64,000 nucleotides of DNA from Limnephilus marmoratus (taxonomy: Eukaryota > Arthropoda > Insecta > Trichoptera > Limnephilidae): contig OU862917.1 of the NCBI GenBank assembly GCA_917880885.1, forward strand, positions 24,416,104-24,480,103, written 5' to 3'. The position numbers were made by a program, and so were the translations under genes. Below the pieces are notes generated by a model. That model saw only the letters and a list, made by a program, of their open reading frames with translations, had not been told where the DNA came from and did not search any database. Every line of letters begins with the position of its first letter. Positions within the stretch are counted from its first letter, which is position 1. Below, one piece after another: positions 43,556 through 56,248 of this stretch.

Positions 43556-46500
43556 TTAGTTAATTTTCTTCAATAAATTATTAGGTCTGGTGTTGGAAGG
43601 TTTCCCATAATTGTTGAGCAACAAACTGTCGAACATTTCCTGAAGTTGTTGGTGGGTCAGTTTCCTGTTTAGATAATTTCCAAATTGAAGAGGTTGCACT
43701 GATAAGCGGAAAGGGTTATCCTGGAACTACAAGATATTTTTATTAAAATTAATAATTACGTGATATCCTGGAACAATAACAATAACAATATCCAAATGAA
43801 TTAAAAAAAAAGATGCGGATTTAAAAATAAACACTTGGGCTTGAACCAGGATCCACCATTGATCATGTTTCTGCTGTGAGAAATAATATATTTATTTTTT
43901 ATATATAATTATTTTTAAGTGATTAAATTATGAACATAAATAATCGCAAAATTAAGTAGGCAACTTTTTTATGTAATTCTTTTCTTCCCATTATTTGTAC
44001 ATGCATTTAAAAAATACTTAAATAAATGTGCAAATATAATACAAAAGAATAAGAAAATTAGATAATGGGAACCTACTAAAGCACTGCCTGTGTGTAGGTA
44101 ATATAACCAACAATACAATACAGCAAAAATCAAGTACGTAATGAAAATTTTGAAGTATGGTTACATATATTTTATGTATGTGTATGTATTATATTGTGGA
44201 AAATAAAACATGAAGGATTACTAAGAGTTTATAAGAAAAATGTGTTTCAACACCCTACCTATCTACTAAGTACATATTATGCAGCAGGAAATTTTTTAAT
44301 TACCATTTTTCATAAGTCCCAACGCCCAAATAATATTATTTTAATTTTAATTTAAATAATTTTCTGCTTTTACGAATGTGAGCTTATTATCCTAAGCACC
44401 TAATAGTACATTGTAAAATAAAGTAACTACATATTAGATTTGATTTATAAACAATTCACCGGTATTTATCTCCACTCATTTAATTATAAGTATAAACAAG
44501 TTTTAAAAATTAATCGATGAAGACAATATCATCAAATTTCAAAAGAAAGATGTGAAACATAAAAAAAACATGCAATCATACATGAAGAGAGCAGCCAAAA
44601 AAATGCGTTAAGAAAATGAAGATAATGTTGGCATTGCTCAGGCGAAGAATTATACAGTTAAAAATGACGTAAGTTGAATGGTCGAATAGCTCAGTGGTCA
44701 GAGCACTTCCACGGCAAGGAGGAGGTCCTGGGTTCAATTTCGAGATCCGATAGATTCTTTACCTGTCTTTTATATTTCACCTCTTTTTTGAAAGTCGTCA
44801 ATATTGGTTTCAATGATAAAATGTCACAATTTGAGGTTATACTGAAAGTCATTCAGCTATAAAACGATATTTAAAAAAAAAAATAAACTTTTCTTACCCC
44901 ATTGGCATAATTAAACTGTCCTTGTCCAGAAAGGCCATATTGCCCAAATTCGTCAATATTGCTCGTGGGGTATACTGGATACTGGGGAAACCCATTATTC
45001 TGATAACCGACAGTTGGAACCAGCAGATCCCAGGGATTAAAAGGCGGATTAATTCCTGGGACTGGAACTGGAACTAGTCCGAAGTCGTTCCTGATTGGAA
45101 GATAAGGTTCCTGGAAGATCGGCCTTTTTAGAGAAGAAATCCTTCTGGATAGCTCTAAATCGGGGTCTGGATACACAAGACCGAAAGGGGGAATCTGAAA
45201 AATTAACAATAATTGTTTGAATGTATAACCATTTCTTTAATAAATTACCTGAGAATATAAGGTCTCTTAATCACAGTTTTAAAGAATTAATAGTACAACT
45301 AATATAATATACGGAAATATGAATTAAAATATACGAGTATATCCAAAATAATAATGAAGAAAGAACCATAATTTTTATTTATTTATTAAAATAAAAAGAA
45401 ACAACCACAGTAATAAAATTATTTAAATTTTATTTTTTTTATTTTATTTATTATGGAAAATCAACAGATATTTTACAATTATAATAATAACATTAATAAT
45501 GTACATAATATCCAATGACAGATTTTCACATAATTAAAATTATAAATAAAAACTAAGACAAAAAAGTAAGGGTCCTGTACCCGTAAGAACTTAACAAAAA
45601 TATAAAAATTATGAAAATTATTCAAAAAAAGATATAAAAAAACACAAAATAAACTATAATAATCTGATTACTAAATTTCAAACAAGAAGTATTCAGAGTC
45701 AGAATTCAGATAAATAAAAGGCTTTGTGCGTATGTGTGTGCAATATTTACTTCAAAACTACTGGACCATCATCAAAATAGTGTAAACTATGTAAAATTTC
45801 AATCTGTAAACTTCACCCGCCATAACATAGGGACATCCATGGCATGGCGGGTGAAATAATACTCAAAATGCAAGAAATATACAATTTTTTGCATGAAATA
45901 AAAAAAAATCAAAAAGGTGTCAACTCCCTTTCAAATTTGCCAACAATGAAAGGCTTGAACACGAAACTGGGCTTTACGTAAATTAACAAGAATTCTTCCA
46001 TTGTTCTCAAATTACTTGGCAGCCTATCAATAGAGAGGAAATTTAATATCCTTACCTGATTTTGTGCCTGTTGTACAACAGCATTAATTCCACTCGGCCA
46101 ACTCGAAGGGCTTGATAAAACTAGTGGCTCATCGAATTCTATGATGGTGGTGGGTTTTTCTAGAAGACCAAGCGAATTTAGGTCATCCAGTAAACCACGG
46201 AGTGGCAGATATTGTGGAATACTTGGTAGTGGAACTTGATTTTTACGTGTCTCTGGTGCACTTATGGGTTTATTGTCAATAATTATTTGTGGAATATTGA
46301 CAGGTTCGATAGCGGATTTCTCTGATTCAATGGGTTGTACTTTTTTTACAGTGGAGTGAACAGTATCAATTAATTGCGGGGTGTTGTCATTTTCAACGTT
46401 GGGATTATCTAATAAATCAAAAGGATTACTGAAACTCGGTTGTTGTTTCACAACCGGGGGCTCGTTATCGATTGGTTGTGGGGTGTTAGAAGACTGAGTG

Positions 46501-47306
46501 AATCTATCTGCTAAAATGACAGGTTGACTGGGAATTGATTGCGAAGTGCTTAAAAATCCACTGAGTGGTTTAGGTTTGGAAGCTGAGTTTTCAGAATCTA
46601 TTGCTTGCGAAGCATTCAGTACTTCAATATCAGACATGTTTGTTGTACCAAAGGGTTTACTAGAAATCTGTTTTGAGGAGTCGAAGAGATCTATGAGTGG
46701 TTTGATTTTTTCATCTTGTTGCTTGGTGACAATTGATTGCATATCGTTGATTAGATCAATGAGTGGTTTGGGTTTTACCGCTGGTTTTTCATTAACAATT
46801 GACTGAAGGTTATTGATTTGTTCACTTAACGGTTTAGGGTTCGAATCTGGGCTCTGAGTAATGGACGTTTTTGAGATATCGCGATGTTCAACTTTTGGCG
46901 TTTGCTTGAAAAATGGGTTGTCAGGGTAAACCCACATCATATCATCGTCTTGGGAACTAAAAGATTTTGGTTTGTCTGATATTCTCTGTTGAGAGTTTGC
47001 AAATTCAATTAACGGTTTAGGCTTCACGGTGTAGGTCTGATATGTGCTCGAAGAATCTTTTTTAGCCGTGTTAAAATTGGAGGAATATTGCTGATATTGA
47101 AATGGTCCTGTATCAATTTTCGTGGACGAGAATTCACTTTCTTGTTGAGAGTGTTGAGTACCTTGATCGGACATTGCAATGGCAATAAACGAAAACACAA
47201 GTAAAATCTGCAACGAAAAGAATGCATTAATAATTTAATGTCTACTATTTCTTAGGTTATTAAAATGTAACAGGCATATTTTTATACTCACGAAAATATT
47301 ATTCAT
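43556..47306 (-). CDS. secreted Pro/Ser/Gln-rich repeat protein, four exons
   Basis: Exons (minus): 47306-47292, 47207-46056, 45194-44898 and 43726-43556 with stop TAA; 544 aa. All splice sites are GT-AG (donors GTGAGT, GTAAGG, GTAAGA; acceptors CGTTGCAG, TTTTTCAG, CTTGTAG) and all introns are phase 0. Residues 1-17 (MNNIFILLVFSFIAIAM) are a clear signal peptide split by intron 1. The long exon is low complexity and has five to six loose copies of a unit like VKPKPLIDLINDMQSIVTKQ (KPKPL core). The C-terminal exons are Pro/Tyr/Asn/Phe-rich (GLVPVPVPGINPPFNPW) and end with a Leu/Asn-rich basic tail. No Cys cluster or enzyme domain is seen. I do not recognise the family; a secreted structural, cuticle, silk-like or salivary protein is possible. 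Confidence 0.8.
44685..44757 (+). repeat. tRNA-like SINE head in intron 3 of the secreted protein gene
   Basis: A box TAGCTCAGTGG and B box GGTTCAATTTC at tRNA spacing, and a 5-bp anticodon-like stem CTTCC/GGAGG. The T stem and acceptor pair poorly and U33 is lacking, so it is a tRNA pseudogene or SINE head, antisense to the host gene. Confidence 0.5.
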
Positions 47307-47367
47307 TTTGCGGAGCTGGTAAAAAATAATCCGTCGGAGAGTGAATGAGCACCGTGGGCACAAGTTT

Positions 47368-47398
47368 CTGAAGACGGTTTGAAGAAGTGTTTTAAATA
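47368..47398 (-). promoter_or_regulatory. possible core promoter of the secreted protein gene
   Basis: On the minus strand TATTTAAA (47398-47391) is followed 27 bp later by TCAG (47371-47368), about 65 bp upstream of the ATG. The spacing fits TATA-initiator; nothing else supports it. Confidence 0.35.
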
Positions 47399-47645
47399 AA
47401 ACGAATTATATGTACCTTTTATTAACTTTTCAAAATAATCTCTACTCACATTAGAAGAATCATCAGGCGTAATTAAGATAAAGTGTACAAAATATTAGGT
47501 TATTCCTCGACACTTCTTCATACGGAATTACAGAAAAGATAAATAACAGGTTACCTATCGATAGGCTATCATTTACCGAAGACCTCCATATATACATACA
47601 TATAATGGTATATGCACTCTGTTGTGAATGAGATTGAAGATTCAA

Positions 47646-48080
47646 TTTTTTTTACGTTAGCTCCACACGGGAGGCCCTGAGGAAAATAATTCCCCTCAGG
47701 ACAAATGTCATCTTTGGGGATGCTGTGTGGAGGGTCTTTTTAGGAAAAGAAGGAGAGGAAGTTCTGGGAAAGAAAGGGGTATTAGGGGTGGGTAGGAATA
47801 TGAATCCACCCCGCCCACTGCGGAGCAAGGCGATGTTCCAAGGGACAAGGGAGAATTCAAAGGGACTCCGTCAACCATTCTCTCCCGATCCGGCCTGCCA
47901 CGCAGATGGTGGGCAGACGCATCCGCCGCCAAGACCCGGACAAACTTCACCCCATGAACCTGGGCACCCCTGCTAAGTCACCAAACGTAGCGAATCATTT
48001 GGGGTGACCTGTGGCAGAGGCGTTGGTTGTCCAATAAATGGTTCCCGGGGCGGCGGTACCCATACCCGCCTCCCAAATTG
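47646..48080 (-). repeat. repeat F2, inverted near-complete copy
   Basis: Starts with the inverted tail (tttttttacgttagctccacac, then the ccctgagg...ctcagg palindrome) and ends with the inverted start (ggtacccatacccgcctccc). The middle matches the 19677 copy only in part. An open frame across it at 47725-47976 is not conserved and is not a gene. Confidence 0.7.
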
Positions 48081-48846
48081 TCACAAAAACAATTCCCGTC
48101 TCAGAGCAAAAATAATTTTGACACAGGTTTTCTCCGGCCGATCTCCTGCTGTTTCCCTTCAGTTTCTCAAACCTGAGGTTGCGTTGTTTGATCCTCCAAT
48201 ACTCCTTCGTCCTGCAAGTTTATGAAGAACCTACCCAGCATATGTCTTCGAAAAATGGTCCGTCAAATGAAAAGTTTCCAAAGGGTACGTTTTACAATTT
48301 CCACATGAAATGTGTTGTATCTGGACGACGGATAACTTTTGTAGCCACAATCCTGTAAAATTTCACTACGGATGGAGTTGCAAAATACATTTGTTTAAAT
48401 TAAAATTAACCATAACCGTTACGATAAAATAATGTGAAACATAACCCACAAAATTTCTCAAAGTATCGACCGGTATCCTTAATGTTGAATATAGCATTTT
48501 TTCGAAGAAATATTGTTAAAAAACTTATCAATGAACAAACTAAAATGTAATAATTTTCTAAATAGCAATAACATAATACACTACAATAATTAATTCGACT
48601 TCATAAAAAAAAAACAGAAAACCTCGATATTATCTCAAAGGCAAAGCTTACAAAACAAAAAATCTAATAACATCAACATGACATCAACGATAAAACCGTT
48701 CAATGGGTAGAAAGTTATTTGAAAAGTCATCCTCAATTGTTAAAATCAATGACAAGACTAGAATGGAATTGTCACGCATCTAATAAGTAAATAAAAAAAA
48801 AAACATTATTGAAGAAAGCAAAAACACTTTGTGGCTTGACATTATG
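48081..48846. other. intergenic, nothing recognised
   Basis: AT-rich below 48400. No ORF or repeat supported. Confidence 0.45.
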
Positions 48847-48946
48847 CAAAATGAAATAAGTTCTTTGTTTAAAATCACTTTATTGGTGGTTTTAAACAAA
48901 GATAAGGGTGATACGTTTTAAGATTTTCACGGCCAAAAGCATTTTC

Positions 48947-49295
48947 GTTATTTGTTTTTGGGGTGTTATGCTGTGTTGCGCTACCTCCTTCTTTAGCCAA
49001 CGTTTCGGACATCGTTGCAGTGTCCATCATCAGGGCAGATCCGGTAGATGTGTAATTTTAGTGGTGAAGTGTGTGCTTATTTACTTCGAAGCGATAGCGT
49101 GTGGCCAGCTCCACTAACTTTCACTGGTACAAAATAACTGTGATAAGTAGTGGCGTCATTGCCGCGGAACGGAATAGAAGTTCACTAAATCGTGGTATTT
49201 ATGCTAGCCAGGGGCAAGTCCGTTTGCGAATTTGCGAAATGTTGGCTAAAGAAGGAGGTAGCGCAACACGGCATAACACCCCAAAAACAAATAAC
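48947..49295. mobile_element. 349-bp MITE with 61-bp TIRs
   Basis: 48947-49007 and 49235-49295 are inverted copies with two mismatches (start gttatttgtttttggggtgt; end ctttagccaacgtttcg). The middle has text like cagtgtccatcatcagggc. No ORF and no clear target duplication. It sits in the left arm of the 48847 element. Confidence 0.8.
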
Positions 49296-49739
49296 TAAAA
49301 AGATAAGGGTGTTTTAAACAAAGAAAATGTGGTTTTAGGCAAAGGTGGTTTTAAACTATTTTAAACTATCTATGGATAACCGCTAAGGAACAACACCTCA
49401 TTCTGACAGCTCCAATTTTTATTGCAAAATAAGTGACAATTAAGCAAAAAACACAACAAAAACACTAAAAAAAACAAAAAAACCAGTGATTCGTTAAATA
49501 CAGTGAGTTTATTTGGTAGTGGCAGTGCTAAATATTTAGAAATCTCGTCAAAAAAAAAAACGAAACAAGACATTATAAACCACAGACAATTTATGTGTTT
49601 TTGAAAAAAAAAATTAAAAAAAAGTCATTTCTGTCATAGACAACACAACAAAATTATTAAAAAAAAAAAAATTATATGGGGCATCTGTGAACAAACCATA
49701 GAATTTTAACTACAAGCAAAAAAAAAAAATGCGAACAAC

Positions 49740-50550
49740 ATGTCTAAATCTCGCAGTAAATTCTCCAGTGCGAAGAAAACCACATCCTCACCCCTATTAA
49801 CTGGCACCATGGACTCACCGTCGGCGACACACCAATCTATGATTAATATAGACAGTGAGTCAATATTTGAATTTATCAATACGAAATTCGAGGAAATGAA
49901 GACAGTGATGCTCAATAAAATTGAAACAGAGCTGCAAGAAATAAAAACTTTCACGAACTTCATTAACGACAAATATGATGACATTATACAAAAACTGCAA
50001 CAAATTATGGACATTCCAAACAAAGTCAACAAACTCAAGGAGGAACTGGCGGAAAAAGAAAACAGATTGGCTACGGTAGAAATCCACCTAGCGGATATAG
50101 AACAATCGGCCCTTTTGAAAAGTATAGAAATAAGCGGTCTAAAACTACAGGACGACACATCCCTAGCTCATGCTGTTGCGCGGATCGCTGAACTCGCAGG
50201 CGTTACGATTACCCCAGAGGATACCTACAAAATCACAAAACACAGACCAAATGATCAGAAAAAAATTACAATTAATTTTGCGGATATAACAAAAGCGGAT
50301 ACCATATTAGCAGCCAAACACAGTGACGCGATAAAAAAATTCAACGGGGAAGGAGCCCAATATGTTTACGTAAATGCGGCTCTAACGTAATACTATAAAA
50401 ATCTGCACTGGAACACCAGAAAAAGAGCCCAAGAAAAAGACTATAAATATGTATGGATAAAATCCGGAAAAATACTTGTAAGAAAAACTAAGGACTCAAA
50501 AGTTATAGAAATAAAACACTTGAACGACATAACTAATAAACTGACATAAA
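49740..50550 (+). pseudogene. LINE ORF1, broken by one stop
   Basis: 216 codons from ATG 49740 to TAA 50388-50390. The same frame then continues to 50550 with sequence that clearly belongs to the domain (YYKNLHWNTRKRAQEK, YVWIKSGKILVRK). A Ser/Thr-rich start, a coiled coil at about residues 40-120 (IETELQEIKTFTNFINDKYD region), then a C-terminal nucleic-acid-binding domain of the baculovirus FP25-like type found in LINE ORF1s. The single nonsense codon truncates that domain. Confidence 0.75.
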
Positions 50551-50607
50551 AACTACTGTACACCAAACACAACCTCACATCATATACTTACACAAATACA
50601 CACCAAC

Positions 50608-53582
50608 ATGGCTGATTACATGAAATGTATAGACTTGAACAATCAACACTACTGTATAAGTACAAATGATTTTAATCTATGGACCAACATCACAAAAGAA
50701 AAAAATAGAATCAAAATATTGCACCAAAACATTAGATCGATCAATAAAAATTTTGACGAATTTATAATATACCTCCAACAGATTGACAATAATTTTGATG
50801 TCATTGTGCTGACAGAATGCTGGTTGAATGAAAACTATATCCCAAAAACAATCAAAAACTATCATACACACCACACAAATATACACAAAAACCAAAATGA
50901 TGGTATAGTTACGTACATCAGTGATAAAAATAACATAAGCGCTCAGGAAATAAACATCATAGACTCCAACTGCTTACAGATTACATATGAAAAAGAAACA
51001 TGTATCCTAGCTATGTACAGATCTCCATCCAAAAACAACATTACAAACTTCCTAACAGAACTTAACAATACATTAAATGACCTCAACAAATACAAAAATA
51101 TCATCATCATAGGAGACCTTAACATAAACATTCTACAAAACGGACACCCACAAAACATAGAATACCTAACAATACTAGCACAGCATGGACTGGAGCCAAC
51201 GATAAATGTCCCAACACGAGTAACACAAAACACTAAAAGCTGTATAGATCATATAATAATCAAGACAAAACTAAAAACCAAAACAGTAGTACTTGAAAGC
51301 ACAATTACAGATCACTACATGAATATGATAGCAATAGACACCGAAAACACTAATTCGAACCAACATAAAATATTTACAAAAAAAATAATTGACTACTCAA
51401 ACTTAAAAGAAAAATTACAAAAAATAAATTGGAATACAATATACCAAATAGATAATGTCGAAGAGGCCTGGAATAAATTTACAAATACGTTAACGCAAGA
51501 AATAAAAAATTACACTTCAATAAAACACATAAAACTTACACACAAAGCAAAAAAAATTAAACTATGGATAACACAAGGAATATTAAACTGTATTCGTAAA
51601 CGAGACAAAATTCACAAACAAATTAAACACACACCGTATGACATGGAACAACTTAATTACTATAAAAGATATATTCTGCACGAAAATTATTAGAGTAGCT
51701 AAGGAGTTATACTACAGAGAAAAACTTAAAGAAAATAATAACCCGAAGGAAATATGGAGAATTTTAAAAGAAGTTACATACACACAAAAATACAAACAGA
51801 AAAATACTATTGAACATCTAAATATTAACTCAAACAAAATTGATGCCAAAACAAATACAGAATTTATGGCAAACCATGTCAATAACTTCTTCGCAACTAT
51901 AGGGAAAGTTTTAGCGAACCGTAAAAAACATAGCACAAACAAAATAACACAAACAAACATTTCAAACATCAATTCTCAACCGACACAACACAGATTTATA
52001 ATAAAAACAACTTCGGAAAAGGAAATTGACAAAATAATAAACACATTAAAAAACCGGATTGCTCCTGGATTAGATGAGATAACAACGGATTGCATTAAAA
52101 TAATAAAAAATGAAATATTAAAACCTATAACACACTTAATCAACCTTAGCATAACACACGCCTTCTTTCCTAGTACTCTTAAAAAAGGACTGGTGATACC
52201 TATTTATAAATCCGGAGACAAAATGGAAATAACTAACTATAGGCCAATCACATTGTTAAACTCGCTATCAAAGATTTACGAAAGAGTATTAAAAATCCAA
52301 ATTATAAAATACCTGGAAGAAAACAAATTAATCTCGGATAAACAATATGGATTTAGAGAAAAAAGAAGCACAAAAGAAGCTTTGGCAAGTACAATAGATT
52401 ATATACATAGCAACTTAGATCAAGGGTATAAATGCATAGCGATATATCTAGATTTAGCTAAAGCGTTTGATTCAATCTGCCACAAAACACTTTTTAAAAA
52501 ATTAGAAAATATGGGTATCAAAGATAAAGAACTCCAACTATTGAAAAGTTATATGAGCGACAGAACACAACAAGTCAAAATTAATAACCATACTAGCAAA
52601 CCACTGCCGATTACATACGGAGTTCCACAAGAAAGCATACTAGGGCCCATTCTTTTCACCATTTATATAAATGAACTTTGCAGCATGGAAATAGACGGTG
52701 AAATAATCAGTTACGCAGACGACACAGTTTTACTCTTTAAAGCTAAGGATTGGAAAAATGTATATAACAAAGCAAATCTAGGAATCACGCAAGTGAAAAC
52801 ATGGCTGGACTCTAACACACTTACACTAAACATATCGAAAACAAAATTCTCAACGTACAGTATAACTAACACGGGACAGCCAAAAAACGATACAAATACC
52901 ATAAAAATACACGAATGCATTAACACAAACATCTGCGATTGCCCTCCTCTAGAAAAAACGGAACAAATAAAGTATCTAGGTATCGTAATTGACCATAACC
53001 TTAGATGGACACATCATATTAAACAAATCACAAATAAACTCCTCAGAACAATACACATTTTCCTAAACATAAGAAACATATATAAAATAAAACAAATGAA
53101 AACAATGTATTTCGCACTTTGTCAATCAATAATAGAATATGGATTAATTGCTTGGGGAGGAGCAACAAACGCAGCTATCGCTCAAATAGAAATCGCACAG
53201 AAAACGATCTTAAAAGTAATACTTAAAAAACATACTTACAACAACCGATACAGATCAAATATATAAAAGTTGTGACGTACTAGATATACGCCAATTATAT
53301 GTAAAAACACTACTGAACTACATTTTTGACCAAAAAAACACACTCCAACAAACCCCAAATATCACTAATAGACCAGTTAGACAAGCGTACAAAGAAAACA
53401 TAAAAACTCCGACGGTAAACACTACCTTTGGAAAAAGACACCATAAATACCAAGCTATAAAAGCATTCAACAGTCTTTCACTTGAAACAAAAATTGAGGA
53501 AAACAAAAATAATTTCAGACACAAAATAAAAAAATGGATTAAAGAACAAAATAGACAATTTTACCAAAATTTCATAACATAA
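50608..53582 (+). pseudogene. LINE ORF2: endonuclease and reverse transcriptase with two frameshifts
   Basis: Frame 1 (50608-51693) codes an APE-type endonuclease (HQNIRSINKNF, LTECWLNENY, IIGDLNINIL, a final DHY in ITDHYMN). Frame 2 (from about 51690 to 53266) codes RT: AIYLDLAKAFDSI, then YGVPQESILGPILF, then the catalytic ISYADDTVLLF. Near 53250 the frame changes again and the C-terminal region runs on (QLYVKTLLNYIFDQ) to TAA 53580-53582. The catalytic motifs are present, but two indels prevent a full product. Confidence 0.85.
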
Positions 53583-53957
53583 AAGAATAAAACGTATTCT
53601 CGCAACACACAAAACCAATATAAAACACGTAACACTCACAAACACATAAAACATAATATACGCCGATTTTCATTTAATTACTTTATTTTTTTTGTTTATT
53701 AATTTAAAATAATTTTAATTTTTGATCTCTATTTTTAGTTTAAAATTATCTTTATTTTAAATGATTTTTTTGTTTGTTTTATCACCAACTTTGTATATTT
53801 CTTTTTTTTCAAACTATAATGTATAAAGTATTATATTATAAAATGGGGGCCTCAGCACGGGTAAACAACCCAGTGAGGCCAACATTACTGGTTTGTACTA
53901 TAAAAATTTGTAAAATAATACTGTATCAACAATAAAAAAAAAAAAAATAAAAAAACA
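53583..53957 (+). other. 3' UTR and A-rich tail of the LINE
   Basis: A stem-loop at 53846-53882 (ggcctcagcacggg...cccagtgaggcc) lies about 50 bp before the end, then an A-rich tail (53932-53957). Such a 3' hairpin could be the RT recognition site; inferred. Confidence 0.55.
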
Positions 53958-53994
53958 ATAATGTGGTTTTAAACAAAGAACTTGTTTCATTTTG

Positions 53995-55436
53995 TAAAAA
54001 AAACACATGTAAGATTTATTTTAGACCAACAAATTAAACAATAACCTGAACAAATCACGTATTTGACATAGACACTCCAAAGTTATAACTTCATTTTGAA
54101 TCAATATATTGGAAAAATTGCATTCATAAATAATGCTATTGAGGGTTGCAAATTGCAGAGCTCAGGTATAGGTACGGTATACTCAACCATAATTTCTATG
54201 GGAATTCATTTATTATTCTTATTTCTAAAGTTGGATACTGAACGGTCGCAGAAAATTACTTCATAAAAGTCATTGTGAATATAATATAAGCAGGTGGAAA
54301 TTTTTCCCACTTCATCAAAGTCCTTGAAAACATGAATAAAAATAAATTACATGATATTGTAATTCTCTTGCGGGGAAAGGGGAAAGGAGCGGAGAGAGAT
54401 ATATGTATGTAGAGATACCAACATGTTCGCAAGTCCGTTGAAGCGGAGAGATATGTTGGCAATACATAAACTTGAATTCAACCCTGAGCCTGAACTAAAT
54501 CCATTTTTAAGCTTGTGGCGATTACGATGGCCTTCGTAACGTGAAAACCACTGCATTTCTACCCTACGCGAGGCAATCCGACGACAGATTATTTCATTTA
54601 TTAGATATCTAGCAGACCCGGCCACACGTTGCTGTGGCTAACGAAACACAACGCCATTACCCAACCTTTATAAAATCCACACCACCCGCTTGCCAGCTGC
54701 CCGCTGCCCACTGCTTGAATTGAATATTTGAATTTCTCGGCTTTTCTCTACTATAATAAGCATGTATTACAGATATAAACTTTCCTCTTGAATCAACTAT
54801 ATTATTATTATTTATTTATGTAATAATATAGTTAGCGATCGCCACTAATTATACAATGCTTGCAATCAACACTGGATATTTGAAAAGGGAAAATCAAATA
54901 CCTACTTACTCTAGGACATCTATTTTCCAATTTCTTCCGTAGAACGAATTTCAAAAGTGACTATAGTACGGCCCGCCAGCCGTTTTAAATCGCACAAAAA
55001 TATGTTTTCTTTGAATTTCTCGGCTTTTCTCTAATATAATTTACATGTATTATACATATAAACATTCCTCTTCAATCACTCTATCTATTGGTGAAAACCG
55101 TATGAAAATCCGTTGCGCAGATTAACGCGCACATACCTACATTTTGAGCGACTTCATTTTATACTATGTAATGATGGTTAGTTTTTACATGAAAAAAGAT
55201 ATACAAAAATATAATTTACAATTTCTATTAAAACAATATGATTTTTGAAGTGAAACTTTAAAAAATATAATTTACATTTGGTTTTTGTAAATCAATATTT
55301 CATCTTAAAACCACTTTAAAATAAACAGGCAGAAGAAAGCGACATCTAGCGACATTCTAGTTTCACTTCAATCGCGTGTGAATTACACACTCTATTTTTT
55401 TAAAATATTTTTGAATGAAAATATTTGTTTAACTTA
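53995..55436. other. intergenic with duplicated LINE/SINE-type tail
   Basis: ttctcggcttttctctacta at about 54735 recurs at about 55016 with following 'catgtattacagatataaac'. The later copy goes on to atccgttgcgcagattaacg, wording common at RTE-like 3' ends in insects. At about 54609 cagacccggccacacgttgc is a typical start of the same class. No gene is supported. Confidence 0.45.
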
Positions 55437-56248
55437 GAGAACGTACCCATACTACGTGACACACTTTTTGCAATTTTTTACCCCCCCCCCCCCCCCGGTG
55501 ACCTCGTGTAGTATATTCCAAGAACCCCCCCCCCCCCTACAGTTTTCACGTAGTATTTCATAAATATGGTTTCGCTGCGTGACAGCAAGAGTGCATGCAT
55601 TACAAGTGGAAAAAATATTATCAAGATAAAACTTATGTCAAAATATATTGAAACCGGAACGTAATTTATGGAAACGAAAGTCTTGTTATTTTTATAAACA
55701 TTTTTCATCTCGACCATCTTCAACAAACACGTTCCCTGAACTTTTTCACTTATTTGAATGTACGAGGGTGGGTTTTTAAGTTTGCGGATTGGGTAAGGAG
55801 TGGAAATAAAAACCAAAATTATATTTCCTTTTCAACATATTCTCCTACTACCCTAATACATTTTTCCGATCTTTAAATTAACTTAAAGGAACTTTATAAC
55901 AGCGTGAAACTCAATTTTCTCCACATTTCACAATTTCTTCCCGATTGAAGTGTTTGGTCGATGATAGCTCAAAGACTAATGACCTAATTACGATAAAACC
56001 CGGTGTTTATCCTAAAAATGAGTTGTTCAATTAGTACTTAATTCAGCGGTACCCCTATTAATCACTTACCTACCCATTCCGCGAACTTAAAAACCTCCCC
56101 TCGTAGCTCGAAAAAAAACGCGAGATTTCTAGATAGACTACGTGATAAAAACCTAAGCCCCCCCCCCCCCCCCCCCGTTGTGACCAAGCGTGGTATTTTG
56201 ATGACCCCCCCCCCCCCTAAACAGGTCACGTAGTTTGGGTACGTTCCC
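55437..56248. mobile_element. Harbinger-like MITE with C-runs, split by a mariner remnant
   Basis: Ends gagaacgtacccatactacg and, inverted, gggaacgtacccaaactacg match over 24 bp with two mismatches. The TTA duplication is at 55434-55436 and 56249-56251. It contains four C-runs of 10-18 bases. The plan (TTA duplication, ACGTGA-type end, long C/G runs) is the same as the 16965 element. Confidence 0.75.
55763..56103 (-). mobile_element. mariner remnant nested in the Harbinger-like MITE
   Basis: 341 bp with imperfect inverted ends (cgagggtgggtttttaagtt against the inverted right end cgaggggaggtttttaagtt) and TA on both sides (55761-55762, 56104-56105). Read on the minus strand, the part after the left end resembles the last residues of a mariner transposase (...VVGEYVEKE), with stops. 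The element is internally deleted. Confidence 0.7.

Larger units (their letters stand above)
49740..53957 (+). mobile_element. CR1/Jockey-like LINE, non-functional
   Basis: ORF1, ORF2 (APE endonuclease and RT), a short 3' UTR with a hairpin, and a poly(A)-like end at 53932-53957. The 5' end is somewhere between 49340 and 49740 and was not fixed. Strong A bias on the coding strand, as usual for such LINEs. It is inserted in the right part of the 48847 DNA element. Confidence 0.8.
48847..53994. mobile_element. DNA element with TIRs, interrupted by a MITE and a LINE
   Basis: Ends caaaatgaaataagttcttt (from 48847) and, inverted, caaaatgaaacaagttcttt (to 53994) match over about 38 bp with three differences. 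The motif gtggttttaaacaaag recurs at 48885, near 49311 and at 53963. Without the two insertions the element would be a few hundred bp and non-coding. Confidence 0.65.

Noticed and set aside
44685..44757. Functional tRNA gene
   Set aside because: A and B boxes are present but the acceptor and T stems do not pair properly.
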